This document shows, in pieces, positions 27,166 through 35,652 of a stretch of 48,292 nt of DNA. Positions within the stretch are counted from its first letter, which is position 1. Every line of letters begins with the position of its first letter. This DNA comes from Amycolatopsis tucumanensis (lineage in GTDB: Bacteria; Actinomycetota; Actinomycetes; Mycobacteriales; Pseudonocardiaceae). A model generated the notes under the pieces. It searched no databases, was not told the DNA's origin, and was given only the letters and a program-made list of their open reading frames with translations. The position numbers and the translations under genes were made by a program. The stretch is taken from contig NZ_JAKGSD010000061.1 of NCBI RefSeq assembly GCF_021654135.1, positions 1-48,292 on the forward strand, written 5' to 3'.

Positions 27166-29501
27166 GAAGGCCGCGTCCTCCACGCCTCCGGCTCCGACTG
27201 CCCATGCCTTGGGGTCGGCACTCCCATGCGCCAGCGGAGAAGCGGCGCCCCCGGTGGTCGCGGTACCGGACCAAACGCGGCGCCGTGACCATCCTGGGCG
27301 CCCTGCTCGTGGTCGCCTTCCTGATCGGCGGGCTGGCACAGGTGCGCCTGGAGACCAGTGTCGAGTCCTTCCTGCCACACGACGACCCCGCGCTGCAGGA
27401 GCTGCAGGCGGCGGCGTCCGACTTCGGCGGGGACCCCGTCGTGGTCCTGCTCGAGTCACGCCAGCCGGGTGAGCTGCTCGACCAGCAACATTTGCTGCCG
27501 CTGCTGCAGCTGGAGGGCCAGCTGTCACGCCTACCCGACGTCGCCGCCACCTACGGCCCCGCGACCACGCTCAACCAGATCGCCGGCCGGGTGCAGGACC
27601 TGCTCGCCGAGCTCGCGGGACGACGCGACGCCCTCCGCGCCCGAGGCGGAGACGCGACGGCGGCCGAGTTCGACGCCCGGTACGGGGCACTCCTGGTGCA
27701 AGGGCTTCCGGCTGGGCTGCCCACGTTGCGCAACCCCGGCTTCGTTGAGACGGTCCTCCACACACCGGACGGGCAACCCAAACCACAGTGGCGGTTCATG
27801 GTCCCGTCCGACCGGGCCGTCGCCGTGCTGATCCGGCCACGCGAGGGGCTGGACCAGGACGGCACCGACCGGCTCGTGCAGAGCGTCCGGAATGCCGTCT
27901 CGGCGGCCCGCGACACCGTGGGTGCCGAGCGTGCCATCGTTTCCGGCGTTCCCACGGTGACCTCGGATCTGGCCAGTCAGGTGCGCTGGGAAATCCCTGT
28001 GATCGGGGGGATCGCGGTGGTGGCGGTCGCCGCGTGCTTTCTGCTCATCCCCTGGACCCGGGGTGTGCGACGACGGCTCCTGCCCGTGGTGACGACCACC
28101 GTGGCGGTGGCGCTCACGGTCGCCACGTTCGGGTGGCTAGACCGGCCCCTGTCCCTGGGCGTGGTCGCCTTCCTTCCCGTGCTCTTGGGCATCGGCAGCT
28201 ACTATCCAACCTACTTCGCGCAGCACGCCCGGCGTCGCGTCGTGCTGGTGGTCGCCAGCGCGACCGCGGCGGCATTCGCCACCCTGGCGCTGTCCCCGTT
28301 ACCCCTCGTCCGGGACCTCGGCCTGACGCTGGCCTTCGGCGTTCTGCTCGCCGCCGCGCTGGGTATGGTGCTGGTGCGCGCGGTGTCACGGGCTGACGCT
28401 GAGCCTCGCGGCGACCGTCGGCCCGCTACCCGCACCGCTGCGTCCTGGCCGATCCGGGCTGCTGCCGCGCTGCTCGCCGTCGCGGTCGCGGCGACGGGCT
28501 GGGTCATGCTGCCGCAGTTGAGACTCGACAGCGACTTCCGCAACTTCGCCGCAGGGCTGGAAACCCTCGAGGACGCGCGTAAGGTGGAATCGGTCATCGG
28601 CTCCTCCGGTGAGGTGGCGGTGGTGTTGCGCGGCCCCGACGTGCTCGCACCCCAGGCCGTCAGCTGGTCCCACAGCGCTCAGAGCATGATCGTCGAACGG
28701 CACGGAGACCAGCTCCGGCCGGTCATCTCGCCCGCCACCCTGCTTCCCTTCCTCGGGTCGTCGCCGTCCGCCGCGCAGATCGAGGCCGCGACCCGGCTGC
28801 TGCCGCCGTACCTCACCGGCTCGGTGTTCCGCGACGACCGGCGGGCAGCTGTGCTCAGCTTCGGTGTGCGCATGGACGACCTCGACCAGCTGCGGACGCT
28901 GCGCGACGACGTCGCCAGGAACCTGCCACCGCCCCCGACGGGGTACCGGGTGGAGTTGACCGGCTTGCCGATGGCTGCGGTCCGCGGGCATGAACTTGTC
29001 TCCTCCGACCGTGTCATCACCAATGTGGCGGGGATCCTCGCCGCTGGGGGCGTGCTCCTGATCGGCCTGCGCCGCAGGAGCGACGCCGCGCGCGCCGTCG
29101 CCGCCGCCACCCTCGCAACCGGGGTCGGCCTCGCCGCCCTGTGGGTGGCACGGGTTCCGCTGACCCCGATCACCGCCGCGCTGGGTTCCCTGACAGCGGC
29201 CGTCGGGTGCGAGTTCACCGTGCTGCTCGCCGAAGCGGTGCGACGGGGCAACGCCGCGCTGCGCACCTCCGTGTTGCTGGCCACGGCGACATCGGCCGTC
29301 GGGTACGCGGTGCTCGCCGTGTCCCAGCTCGAGGCGGTCCGGGAGTTCGGTCTGCTGCTCGCCGCATCGGTGCTGCTCGCCCTCGGAGCCGCGGCGTGCG
29401 TCGTCTGGCTTACCGTGAAGCCCCTCCGGCGGAGCGATCGTCGCCCAGCGACCGCGACCACTCCGCCCGTATCCGTCACCACGCCAGGAGGTGGATCATG
29501 A
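27162..29501 (+). CDS. MMPL/RND-superfamily membrane protein fused into the mce operon
   Basis: A 779-residue RND protein with two repeats. Each has one membrane helix, a large extracytoplasmic loop and a bundle of helices. First half: RGAVTILGALLVVAFLIGGL, the loop from ETSVESFLPHDDPALQEL, then helices around 275-400. Second half: helix near 425-445, loop, then helices around 640-760. Canonical members have an Asp/Tyr pair in the fourth helix of each half for proton relay. Here the equivalent positions read LGIGSYYPTYFAQH and AVGCEFTVLLAEAV, so the first half has no Asp and the second has Glu. It might therefore work as a non-classical or passive partner of the ATP-driven Mce machine. Four-base overlaps with mceF and the parvulin gene support co-translation. 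Substrate unknown. Confidence 0.88.
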   Translation: MRRPRPPRLRLRLPMPWGRHSHAPAEKRRPRWSRYRTKRGAVTILGALLVVAFLIGGLAQVRLETSVESFLPHDDPALQELQAAASDFGGDPVVVLLESRQPGELLDQQHLLPLLQLEGQLSRLPDVAATYGPATTLNQIAGRVQDLLAELAGRRDALRARGGDATAAEFDARYGALLVQGLPAGLPTLRNPGFVETVLHTPDGQPKPQWRFMVPSDRAVAVLIRPREGLDQDGTDRLVQSVRNAVSAARDTVGAERAIVSGVPTVTSDLASQVRWEIPVIGGIAVVAVAACFLLIPWTRGVRRRLLPVVTTTVAVALTVATFGWLDRPLSLGVVAFLPVLLGIGSYYPTYFAQHARRRVVLVVASATAAAFATLALSPLPLVRDLGLTLAFGVLLAAALGMVLVRAVSRADAEPRGDRRPATRTAASWPIRAAAALLAVAVAATGWVMLPQLRLDSDFRNFAAGLETLEDARKVESVIGSSGEVAVVLRGPDVLAPQAVSWSHSAQSMIVERHGDQLRPVISPATLLPFLGSSPSAAQIEAATRLLPPYLTGSVFRDDRRAAVLSFGVRMDDLDQLRTLRDDVARNLPPPPTGYRVELTGLPMAAVRGHELVSSDRVITNVAGILAAGGVLLIGLRRRSDAARAVAAATLATGVGLAALWVARVPLTPITAALGSLTAAVGCEFTVLLAEAVRRGNAALRTSVLLATATSAVGYAVLAVSQLEAVREFGLLLAASVLLALGAAACVVWLTVKPLRRSDRRPATATTPPVSVTTPGGGS

Positions 29502-30853
29502 AGCAGCGGCAGACATCCGACGTGACGGATGCCAAGGAACAGGATGCTGATACGCGTGAGAACGACGCAGAGCGTTCGGGCACGGACCGGGACACCCACG
29601 TCGCCGAGGATTGCTCGCCGGACCAGCGGCGAGAGCAAGGAACCCAGGGCACGGGTGGCCAAGACCGCGACATCGCCAACAACGACGACAGCGGTGCGGA
29701 CGGCGTAGATGCCGAGCGGAACGCCGACGGTGAGCCGGGCGGCCTGCGCGGCCTCCTCAGGCGAATCAGGCTCCCGCGGACCCGGAAGGCGCGGACAGTC
29801 GCGGCCGTGACGCTGCTGCTCGCGGGCGGTGGCGCGGGCGGCTACCTCTGGTGGGTTGGTGAGCAACTGCCGGACGATGCCGCCTTCCGGATCGACGATC
29901 GTGTCGTCACCGTTGACGACCTAGGCGAAGTCACCGACACATGGCGTGCACTCTACGGTATCGAGCCACCGCAGGAGCCCGGCAGGCTGGACCGTTTCCG
30001 GCGCGACGCCCCCAAGGCCTATGCGGTGAGCCTGCTCCTCGACAGGGCGGCGCGGGACCACGGCATCGTGGTGGCGGACAAGGCGGCCCGGGACACGTTG
30101 AGCCGGTTCGTCACCCAGCAGTTCGGCGAAGGCACCCAAGGTCGCGACCAGTTCGTCCAGGCGCTGGGCAACGCGGGCACGTCGGAACGAGCCGTCCTGG
30201 ACGAGGTGAAGAAGCAGTTGGCCATGGACCAGCTGTTCAACACGGTCACCAAGGACACACCGGAGGTCGGCGACCAGGAAATCCGTGAGGCATTCAGCAA
30301 ACGAAAAGATCAGCTGGGGACTCCTGAGCGCCGGGAACTGGCCAACATCGTCGTTCGGACCAAAGACGAGGCAGACCGGATCGTTGCCGAACTCCGCAGC
30401 GGGGCATCGTTCGACACGCTTGCCCGACAGCGTAGTCTTGACAGCGCGACCCGAAGCGACGGTGGAAACCTTGGCACCGTGACCCGGGACCAGCTTCAGC
30501 CCGGCTACGCCAAGGCAGCCTTCGCCGCTGGGCGGGGTGAGCACTTCGGCCCTGTGCAGAACAAGTTCGGCTGGAACGTCGGTATGGTCACCGGAATCAC
30601 CCCGGCCGAGCCCGCGAGGTTCGACCAGGTGCGCGACCCGCTGAAGCAGCAACTCGAACTGGAACGAAAGCTCCAAACCTGGCGCGACTGGCTGGCCGAG
30701 CGAATCCGCGACGCGGACATCCAGTACGCCGATGCCTACCTGCCCGCATCCCCGGACGCTCCGCCGAGCGTGCAGCCGGGTGAGCTCGGGGTTCCCCAAG
30801 GGCAGGAGCCAGCCGAACCCGGTCAGCCGCCCCGGCAAGGGGGTCCCCGGTGA
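29498..30853 (+). CDS. Membrane-anchored SurA/PpiC-type peptidyl-prolyl isomerase
   Basis: A 451-residue protein starting at ATG 29498 after AGGAGGTG, overlapping the MMPL stop. Residues 1-95 are acidic and low in complexity. One membrane helix follows (VAAVTLLLAGGGAGGYLWWV). The extracytoplasmic part has a helical SurA_N-like region (about 125-260) and a parvulin domain (about 265-365) with RRELANIVVRTKDEADRIVAELRSG broken into its usual strand and helix, SDGGNLGTVTRDQL and a GPVQNKFGWNVGMV strand. A Pro/Gln-rich tail closes the protein. Such proteins assist folding of exported proteins. Placement directly behind mce and MMPL genes suggests a dedicated chaperone for the envelope-spanning Mce subunits, which is an inference. 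Confidence 0.85.
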   Translation: MKQRQTSDVTDAKEQDADTRENDAERSGTDRDTHVAEDCSPDQRREQGTQGTGGQDRDIANNDDSGADGVDAERNADGEPGGLRGLLRRIRLPRTRKARTVAAVTLLLAGGGAGGYLWWVGEQLPDDAAFRIDDRVVTVDDLGEVTDTWRALYGIEPPQEPGRLDRFRRDAPKAYAVSLLLDRAARDHGIVVADKAARDTLSRFVTQQFGEGTQGRDQFVQALGNAGTSERAVLDEVKKQLAMDQLFNTVTKDTPEVGDQEIREAFSKRKDQLGTPERRELANIVVRTKDEADRIVAELRSGASFDTLARQRSLDSATRSDGGNLGTVTRDQLQPGYAKAAFAAGRGEHFGPVQNKFGWNVGMVTGITPAEPARFDQVRDPLKQQLELERKLQTWRDWLAERIRDADIQYADAYLPASPDAPPSVQPGELGVPQGQEPAEPGQPPRQGGPR

Positions 30854-31062
30854 GCACGGCGGGTCCCCTGCTCGTGCTGGCGGTACTACTCGTGTTGCTC
30901 GGCCGGTGGGGCTTGCGGAATGCCGACACGGCGGTACCTGCGGCGCTCGGTGCCCGGGAACGCGCCCGCCGCGCGCGGGTGCTGCGCCGGGGTGCGGTCG
31001 CCGCACAGGTGGTGGCGGCTGCCTTCGTCGTCCTGTCCGTTCTGGCCTTGTGGGGACCTTGA
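30850..31062 (+). CDS. 70-residue two-helix membrane protein
   Basis: No family recognised. GTG 30850 overlaps the stop of the parvulin gene by four bases, which is the main evidence that it is real. The product has an N-terminal helix (PLLVLAVLLVLLGRWGL), a short basic, alanine-rich loop (RERARRARVLRRG) and a second helix (VAAQVVAAAFVVLSVLAL). It is the last gene of the mce run; 12 nt later the convergent response-regulator gene ends. A small accessory subunit of the transporter is plausible but unproven. Confidence 0.65.
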   Translation: MSTAGPLLVLAVLLVLLGRWGLRNADTAVPAALGARERARRARVLRRGAVAAQVVAAAFVVLSVLALWGP

Positions 31063-31074
31063 TGCCGGCATGTC

Positions 31075-31743
31075 TCAGACGCCCGTATCCTTGGGCCGGT
31101 CGATCAGCCCATAGTATCCAGCCAGTCCCGCGGCTTCCGCGCGGCTCCCGACGTCGAGCTTGTGTAACAGGGCCGCGATCATGCGTTTGGCCGTACGCTC
31201 GGAGACCAGCATCCGTTCGGCGATTTCGATGGTCTCGGCGCCCCGCGCGAGCAAGCCCCACAGGCGCATCTCCTCGGTATCCAATCTCTGGAGAATCGTT
31301 TCCGGCGGGCGGCGGATGCCATCCAGCAGCGCGGTGAACAGATCTGGTTCGACGACTCGGAAACCGGCCGCGACGCTTAGTAATGGGGCGACGAGCGTGT
31401 CGGGGTCCGCGGACTTCGACAGGTAACCGTCGGCGCCCGCCAACAATGCCTCCTCCGCCAAACCCCGATCGGTGGTGCCCGACAGCGCCAAGATCCTGGT
31501 GTCCGGATGGCGCGACTTGATGTGCCGGACTGCCGCCACGCCGCCGATCGGCGGCATGGCGAGATCGACGATCGCCAGACCGGCGCCAGTCGAACCGACC
31601 AGCGCGGCCGCTTCCTCCGGCCGGCTGGTCGACCCTGCGACCGAGATACGATCGCCGACCCGGCTCTCCAGCAACAGAGCCAAGCCCTGTGTGAACAGAT
31701 CGTGGTCGTCGACGATGACCACCACCAGCTTATCACCATCCAT
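31075..31743 (-). CDS. LuxR/NarL-type response regulator
   Basis: A 222-residue two-component regulator. The receiver domain has the acidic pair in VVVIVDDHDLF (Asp12, Asp13), the phospho-acceptor Asp60 in LAIVDLAMPP and the conserved Lys in GYLSKSADPD. The C-terminal domain is a LuxR-type helix-turn-helix, with MLVSERTAKRMIAALLHKLDV as the recognition part. The gene is divergent from the histidine kinase with only 38 nt between the starts, so the two probably share a control region. It ends 12 nt from the last mce-run gene on the opposite strand. Targets might include the flanking mce or R2lox operons. Confidence 0.92.
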   Translation of the reverse strand: MDGDKLVVVIVDDHDLFTQGLALLLESRVGDRISVAGSTSRPEEAAALVGSTGAGLAIVDLAMPPIGGVAAVRHIKSRHPDTRILALSGTTDRGLAEEALLAGADGYLSKSADPDTLVAPLLSVAAGFRVVEPDLFTALLDGIRRPPETILQRLDTEEMRLWGLLARGAETIEIAERMLVSERTAKRMIAALLHKLDVGSRAEAAGLAGYYGLIDRPKDTGV

Positions 31744-31781
31744 GGCCTAACCTTAATACGACTGTAACCAGTGGGGTTCAG

Positions 31782-33182
31782 ATGCCAGACGACCACGTGG
31801 GCGCGACGCAGGTGCCCGCTACCGCGATGAGCTGGTGGCGAGCGCCTCGGTCACGCCGGTACCTGGCGGGGCAGCCGGATCCTGGCGACACGCTGCGTCC
31901 GGTCGGTTTGATCACCGTCTGGGTCCGGGTCGGCGTCGTGCTCTCAGCGGCGGTGCTCCTGCTGGTGGGGTCCAGCCCGTTCGTCCAGCACACGGCGGCG
32001 GCATGGTATCTCGTCGGCATCGCGACGGTCTACTCGACCGTCATGTTGGGACATCCCACCTGGGAGGTCGAGGGTCGAGTGCCGGCTGCGATCATCACCG
32101 TCCTGGACGCGGGGCTGGCGTCGGGGATCGTGGCGTCATCCGGCGGCGCGCAAAGCCCAGCGGTGTCTATCCTGTTTCTGGTCATCGTCGCCGCGGCTGC
32201 CCGACTGTCCTTTATCAGCACGCTGGGAGTGGCCCTGCTGCTCGGCGGCTGCTTCGTCACAATCGCGCTGACGGTGAACCCCACGAGCGGCCCAACCCAC
32301 GATCGCCTCCTAGCCGGGGTGTGGTGGGCGCTGTACCTGCTCTTCACCGGTGCGCTCGCCTCGGGGCTCGTCTTGCTGAACGAGCACGCCGAACGCGCCC
32401 GCGGCCTAGCTCAGGCGGAGACCGCCGCCGCGCGCATCGTGGCCGACGAAGAGCGCGATCTCCGGACTCGCCTGACGGCCTCCTACGACGCGCAGCAGAC
32501 TGGGCTGCGCGTGATCCTCCACGAGTTCCGCACACCTGTAACATCCTTGGATGCGCTGGTCCGTGATCTGTCGCGGGAGACCGGTGGCACGGCGCAGTCC
32601 GCCGACCCCCGCCTCGCTTTGTTGACCGCGCACGTCGAGCACCTGTCGGCCATGCTCAACGCGCTGGCCGACGTCGCAGCCAGCCGGCGACCAGCCTTCA
32701 GCACAGGGCACCTTCGGGTGGTGAACGTGCACGAATTCATACTCATGGCTGCTGACGCTGCTGGCCTGCCGCGTGAACGACTTCGATTGATCGTCTCGCC
32801 ATCGAACGCCCACGCCCAACTTGATGCCCAGCTCGTCCGCAGGGTCGTCACAAACCTGCTGGAGAACGCATCCCGCCACGGCCGTGACCAGCCGGTCAGT
32901 GTCATCGCGAACCTTGACCAAGGCTCGCTGTCACTGGAGATCGCCGACCGAGGGCCGGGAATGCCCCTTGACCGCGCCGTCGAGCTCACCGCCAAGTTCG
33001 CGCAGGCCGGGCAGGAACGAGGCACCGCAGGTCTCGGCCTGTGGATCGTCGACCAGATCATCCAGGCGCTGAACGGCACGATCGACTTTCAGGAGGCCGC
33101 CGGAGGCGGGTTGGCCGTGCGCGTGACATTGCCCGTGCGGACGCTGGCTGGTCGCCCACCCACCCAGTCGCCTCACCCATAG
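31782..33182 (+). CDS. Membrane sensor histidine kinase (HisKA type)
   Basis: A 466-residue sensor kinase. The first 40 residues are soluble; about six hydrophobic segments follow (roughly 41-200, for example VWVRVGVVLSAAVLLLVG and LLAGVWWALYLLFTGALASG) with hardly any periplasmic loop, suggesting it senses a membrane signal. A helical linker leads to the H-box LHEFRTPVTSLDALV with phospho-acceptor His247. The ATPase domain has the N-box RRVVTNLLENASRHG, G1 IADRGPGMP and G2 GTAGLGLWIVDQI. The H-box belongs to the HisKA class, although its apparent partner is a LuxR-type regulator, which is usually paired with HisKA_3 kinases. No stimulus can be named. Confidence 0.9.
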   Translation: MPDDHVGATQVPATAMSWWRAPRSRRYLAGQPDPGDTLRPVGLITVWVRVGVVLSAAVLLLVGSSPFVQHTAAAWYLVGIATVYSTVMLGHPTWEVEGRVPAAIITVLDAGLASGIVASSGGAQSPAVSILFLVIVAAAARLSFISTLGVALLLGGCFVTIALTVNPTSGPTHDRLLAGVWWALYLLFTGALASGLVLLNEHAERARGLAQAETAAARIVADEERDLRTRLTASYDAQQTGLRVILHEFRTPVTSLDALVRDLSRETGGTAQSADPRLALLTAHVEHLSAMLNALADVAASRRPAFSTGHLRVVNVHEFILMAADAAGLPRERLRLIVSPSNAHAQLDAQLVRRVVTNLLENASRHGRDQPVSVIANLDQGSLSLEIADRGPGMPLDRAVELTAKFAQAGQERGTAGLGLWIVDQIIQALNGTIDFQEAAGGGLAVRVTLPVRTLAGRPPTQSPHP

Positions 33183-33319
33183 GTCCGCACCACGAGCGCC
33201 AGGGGGTGGCGATGGTGCGCCCAGACCAACTGGGCCTCGACCGATCTTGCGCGGCCCACACTGTCCGTGGCCTTCATGGGCCACTCGCGGCACGGATGGC
33301 CCGTATTGCCGGGTGCGCA

Positions 33320-33339
33320 TTCCCCATACGCTGGGGGAA
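33320..33339. promoter_or_regulatory. Short inverted repeat ahead of the alcohol dehydrogenase operon
   Basis: TTCCCCA (33320-33326) and TGGGGGAA (33332-33339) form an imperfect inverted repeat around TACGC, ending 26 nt before ATG 33366. Position and symmetry suit an operator, but the arms are short and could arise by chance in GC-rich DNA. Confidence 0.35.
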
Positions 33340-33365
33340 GAAGCCCTTCAGAGTCGAAGGAGACG

Positions 33366-34478
33366 ATGTCGATGAAGACCAAGGCCGCCGTCTTGTGGGG
33401 CCTCAACGAGAAGTGGCAGGTCGAAGAGATCGACCTCGACCCGCCGAACGAGGGTGAGGTCCAGGTCAAACTGGCCGCCAGCGGATTGTGTCATTCCGAC
33501 GAGCACCTCGTCACCGGCGACATCCCGATCCCGTTCCCGGTCGTGGGTGGACATGAAGGCGCCGGCATCGTTGAGGCGGTGGGCGCGAACGTGACCGAGG
33601 TGGCCGAAGGCGATCCTGTTGTCTTGAGCTTTCTCCCGGCATGCGGCAAGTGCTCCTACTGCGCCCGTGGCATGACGAACCTCTGCGATCTGGGTGGCGC
33701 GGTGATCCTCGGGCCGCAGCTGGACGGCACCTACCGGTTCCATACTCGCGGCGAGGACGCGGGCCAGATGTGCCTGCTGGGTACCTTTTCCGAGCGCACG
33801 GTGGTGCCCGCCGCCTCGGTGGTGAAGATCGACGAAGGGTTTCCGCTGGAGAAGGCCGCCCTTGTCGGGTGTGGGGTCACGACCGGATTCGGTAGCGCCA
33901 CCCGGGCCGGCGAAGTGCGTGCCGGCGACGTGGTCGTCGTGGTCGGGGCCGGTGGCATCGGTGTCAATGCCATCCAAGGAGCACGGGCCGCCGGCGCGCG
34001 TGCCATCGTCGCCGTTGATCCGGTCGAGTACAAACGTGCCAAGGCGGGCGAGTTCGGGGCCACGCACACGGCCGAGTCGATGGACGAAGCGTGGAACGTG
34101 GTCAGCGAGTTGACCCGCGGGCAGCTCGCTGACGTATGCGTGCTCACCACCGACGTCGCCGAGGGCTCCTACATCGAGCCCGCTTTGAGTCTGGTGGGCA
34201 AGCGTGGGCGTGTGATCGTCACCGCGATCGGCCATCCGGACGAGCACACGATGAGCGGCAACCTCTTCGAACTCACGCTCTACGAGAAGCAGATCCGGGG
34301 CGCGCTGTTCGGATCCTCGAATCCGCAGCATGACATTCCGCGACTGCTTGAGTTGTACAACCTCGGCCAACTCAAGCTCGACGAACTGGTGACCGCTGAG
34401 TATCAGCTGGAGGACATCAACCAGGGATACCAGGACATGCGTGACGGAAAGAACATCCGCGGAATGATCCGCTTCTGA
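33366..34478 (+). CDS. NDMA-dependent, zinc-type alcohol dehydrogenase (Rxyl_3153-like)
   Basis: A 370-residue medium-chain dehydrogenase oxidising a primary alcohol to an aldehyde. ATG 33366 follows AAGGAG; a frame extending upstream lacks family features. It shows the catalytic zinc ligands in SGLCHSDEH and GGHEGAG, the four-cysteine structural zinc lobe (CGKCSYCARGMTNLC) and the Rossmann motif VVVVGAGGIGVNAIQGA. Overall it resembles the nicotinoprotein group called NDMA-dependent, in which the nicotinamide stays bound and electrons pass to another carrier, in many actinobacteria thought to be mycofactocin. No mycofactocin genes are present in this window. It is the first gene of the R2lox run; the next start is 82 nt away. 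Confidence 0.9.
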   Translation: MSMKTKAAVLWGLNEKWQVEEIDLDPPNEGEVQVKLAASGLCHSDEHLVTGDIPIPFPVVGGHEGAGIVEAVGANVTEVAEGDPVVLSFLPACGKCSYCARGMTNLCDLGGAVILGPQLDGTYRFHTRGEDAGQMCLLGTFSERTVVPAASVVKIDEGFPLEKAALVGCGVTTGFGSATRAGEVRAGDVVVVVGAGGIGVNAIQGARAAGARAIVAVDPVEYKRAKAGEFGATHTAESMDEAWNVVSELTRGQLADVCVLTTDVAEGSYIEPALSLVGKRGRVIVTAIGHPDEHTMSGNLFELTLYEKQIRGALFGSSNPQHDIPRLLELYNLGQLKLDELVTAEYQLEDINQGYQDMRDGKNIRGMIRF

Positions 34479-34559
34479 AACTCCTAAGTCGACAGAAACA
34501 GTTATCGTCGCCAAGTTATTCCCGCCCTATCCGGCGTGTATTCGAATCGAGGATGTGAC

Positions 34560-35543
34560 ATGGCAATCGACCGCGTCATCCAGCACGGTAAGCGGAATGG
34601 GTATGGCAGCCTCTGTGAGGGCGGCCTACGCATGGAATCCTTCCCTATGCGGCTGTTCCGGAAGGGAAACAAGAAATTCTGGGACCCGGAAACGATCGAC
34701 TTTTCGCAGGACGCCGCGGACTTCGCCGCGATGTCGCCGGACGAGAAGAAGTTGACCTGCATCCTTGCCTCACAGTTCATGGCCGGGGAGGAGTCGGTCG
34801 CTCAGGACCTCCAGCCGTTCATGGCGGCCATGGCGGCAGAGGGACGGCTGGCCGACGAGGCCTACCTCACCCAGTTCACCTTCGAAGAGGCCAAGCACAT
34901 GCAGTCTTTCCGACTGTGGTTCGACGCCGTCGGGCTCGGCACGGACCTGCATGAGTACGTGGAGTACAGCCAGCCATACCAGACAATCTTCGCCGAGGAA
35001 CTGCCCAAGTCCCTGTACGCCTTGGAGAAGGACCCGTCGCCCGCGGCGCAGGTGCGTGCCTCGATTACCTACAACCACGTCGTCGAGGGTTGTCTCGCCC
35101 TCACCGGCTACTTCGGATGGGCGAAGGTATGCGCGAGCAGGAACATCCTGCCGGGCATGCAGCAGCTCATCAAGTACATCGGCGACGACGAGCGCAGGCA
35201 CATGGCGTGGGGTACCTTCACGTGCCGCCGTCACGTCGCCGCGGACGAGCGGACCTGGGAGGTCGTTGAGGAGCGGATGCAGGAACTAATCGAGCCAGCG
35301 ATGAGTTTGATCGTGAAGCTGTTCGACCAGTTCGAAGCTGCGCGGGCCCCGTTCGGTATCGATCTCGACGAGATGACCGACTATGGCATGGACAAGATCA
35401 ACCGTCGGCTGGAGTCGATCGAGGGGGCACGGGGCCGCCCCGTCGAGGAGATCGACGAGGACTACTCGCCTATGCAGCTTGAGGACACCTTCGCCGAGGA
35501 GGACGAGAAGGCCGTGGCGAAGTCGCTTGCGGCCGTGTCCTGA
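34560..35543 (+). CDS. R2-like ligand-binding oxidase (R2lox, heterodinuclear Mn/Fe)
   Basis: A 327-residue ferritin-fold oxidase homologous to ribonucleotide reductase R2 but belonging to the R2lox group. The metal ligands can be placed by spacing against known R2lox proteins: Glu77 (GEESV), Glu110 and His113 (EEAKH), Glu176 (VVEGC), Glu211 and His214 (DDERRH). The diagnostic R2lox crosslink pair is also present: Val80 three residues after Glu77, and Tyr171 five residues before Glu176, where R2 subunits differ. Known members hold a Mn/Fe site, bind a long-chain fatty-acid-like ligand and activate oxygen; their physiological reaction is not known to me. No R1 partner gene is nearby. Flanking dehydrogenases, reductase and ferredoxin suggest lipid or hydrocarbon hydroxylation. 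Start ATG 34560 follows GAGGATG. Confidence 0.93.
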   Translation: MAIDRVIQHGKRNGYGSLCEGGLRMESFPMRLFRKGNKKFWDPETIDFSQDAADFAAMSPDEKKLTCILASQFMAGEESVAQDLQPFMAAMAAEGRLADEAYLTQFTFEEAKHMQSFRLWFDAVGLGTDLHEYVEYSQPYQTIFAEELPKSLYALEKDPSPAAQVRASITYNHVVEGCLALTGYFGWAKVCASRNILPGMQQLIKYIGDDERRHMAWGTFTCRRHVAADERTWEVVEERMQELIEPAMSLIVKLFDQFEAARAPFGIDLDEMTDYGMDKINRRLESIEGARGRPVEEIDEDYSPMQLEDTFAEEDEKAVAKSLAAVS

Positions 35544-35624
35544 GCCGACGCGCTCCGAGCACTGTTCCGTGGAACTGTTCGTCCGGGGGCGGAGACCCGA
35601 CCCGGGCGAACAGTTCGCGTCGGC
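35544..35624 (+). promoter_or_regulatory. Large two-tier hairpin between R2lox and the ferredoxin reductase gene
   Basis: The outer stem is GCCGACGCG (35544-35552) with CGCGTCGGC (35616-35624). The inner stem is GAACTGTTCGTCCGGG (35572-35587) with its complement at 35601-35616, one G-T pair and a 13-nt loop. A smaller GTTCC/GGAAC hairpin lies on the left side, and ACTGTTC occurs twice directly and once inverted. There is no T-run. It could limit read-through, protect the R2lox message or bind a regulator. Confidence 0.6.
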
Positions 35625-35652
35625 AAGGTCACCAGAATCGAGGCAGCAAGAG

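Noticed and set aside
34560..35543. Ribonucleotide reductase small subunit
   Set aside because: The Val80 and Tyr171 crosslink pair, lack of an R1 gene and the oxidative neighbours fit R2lox instead.
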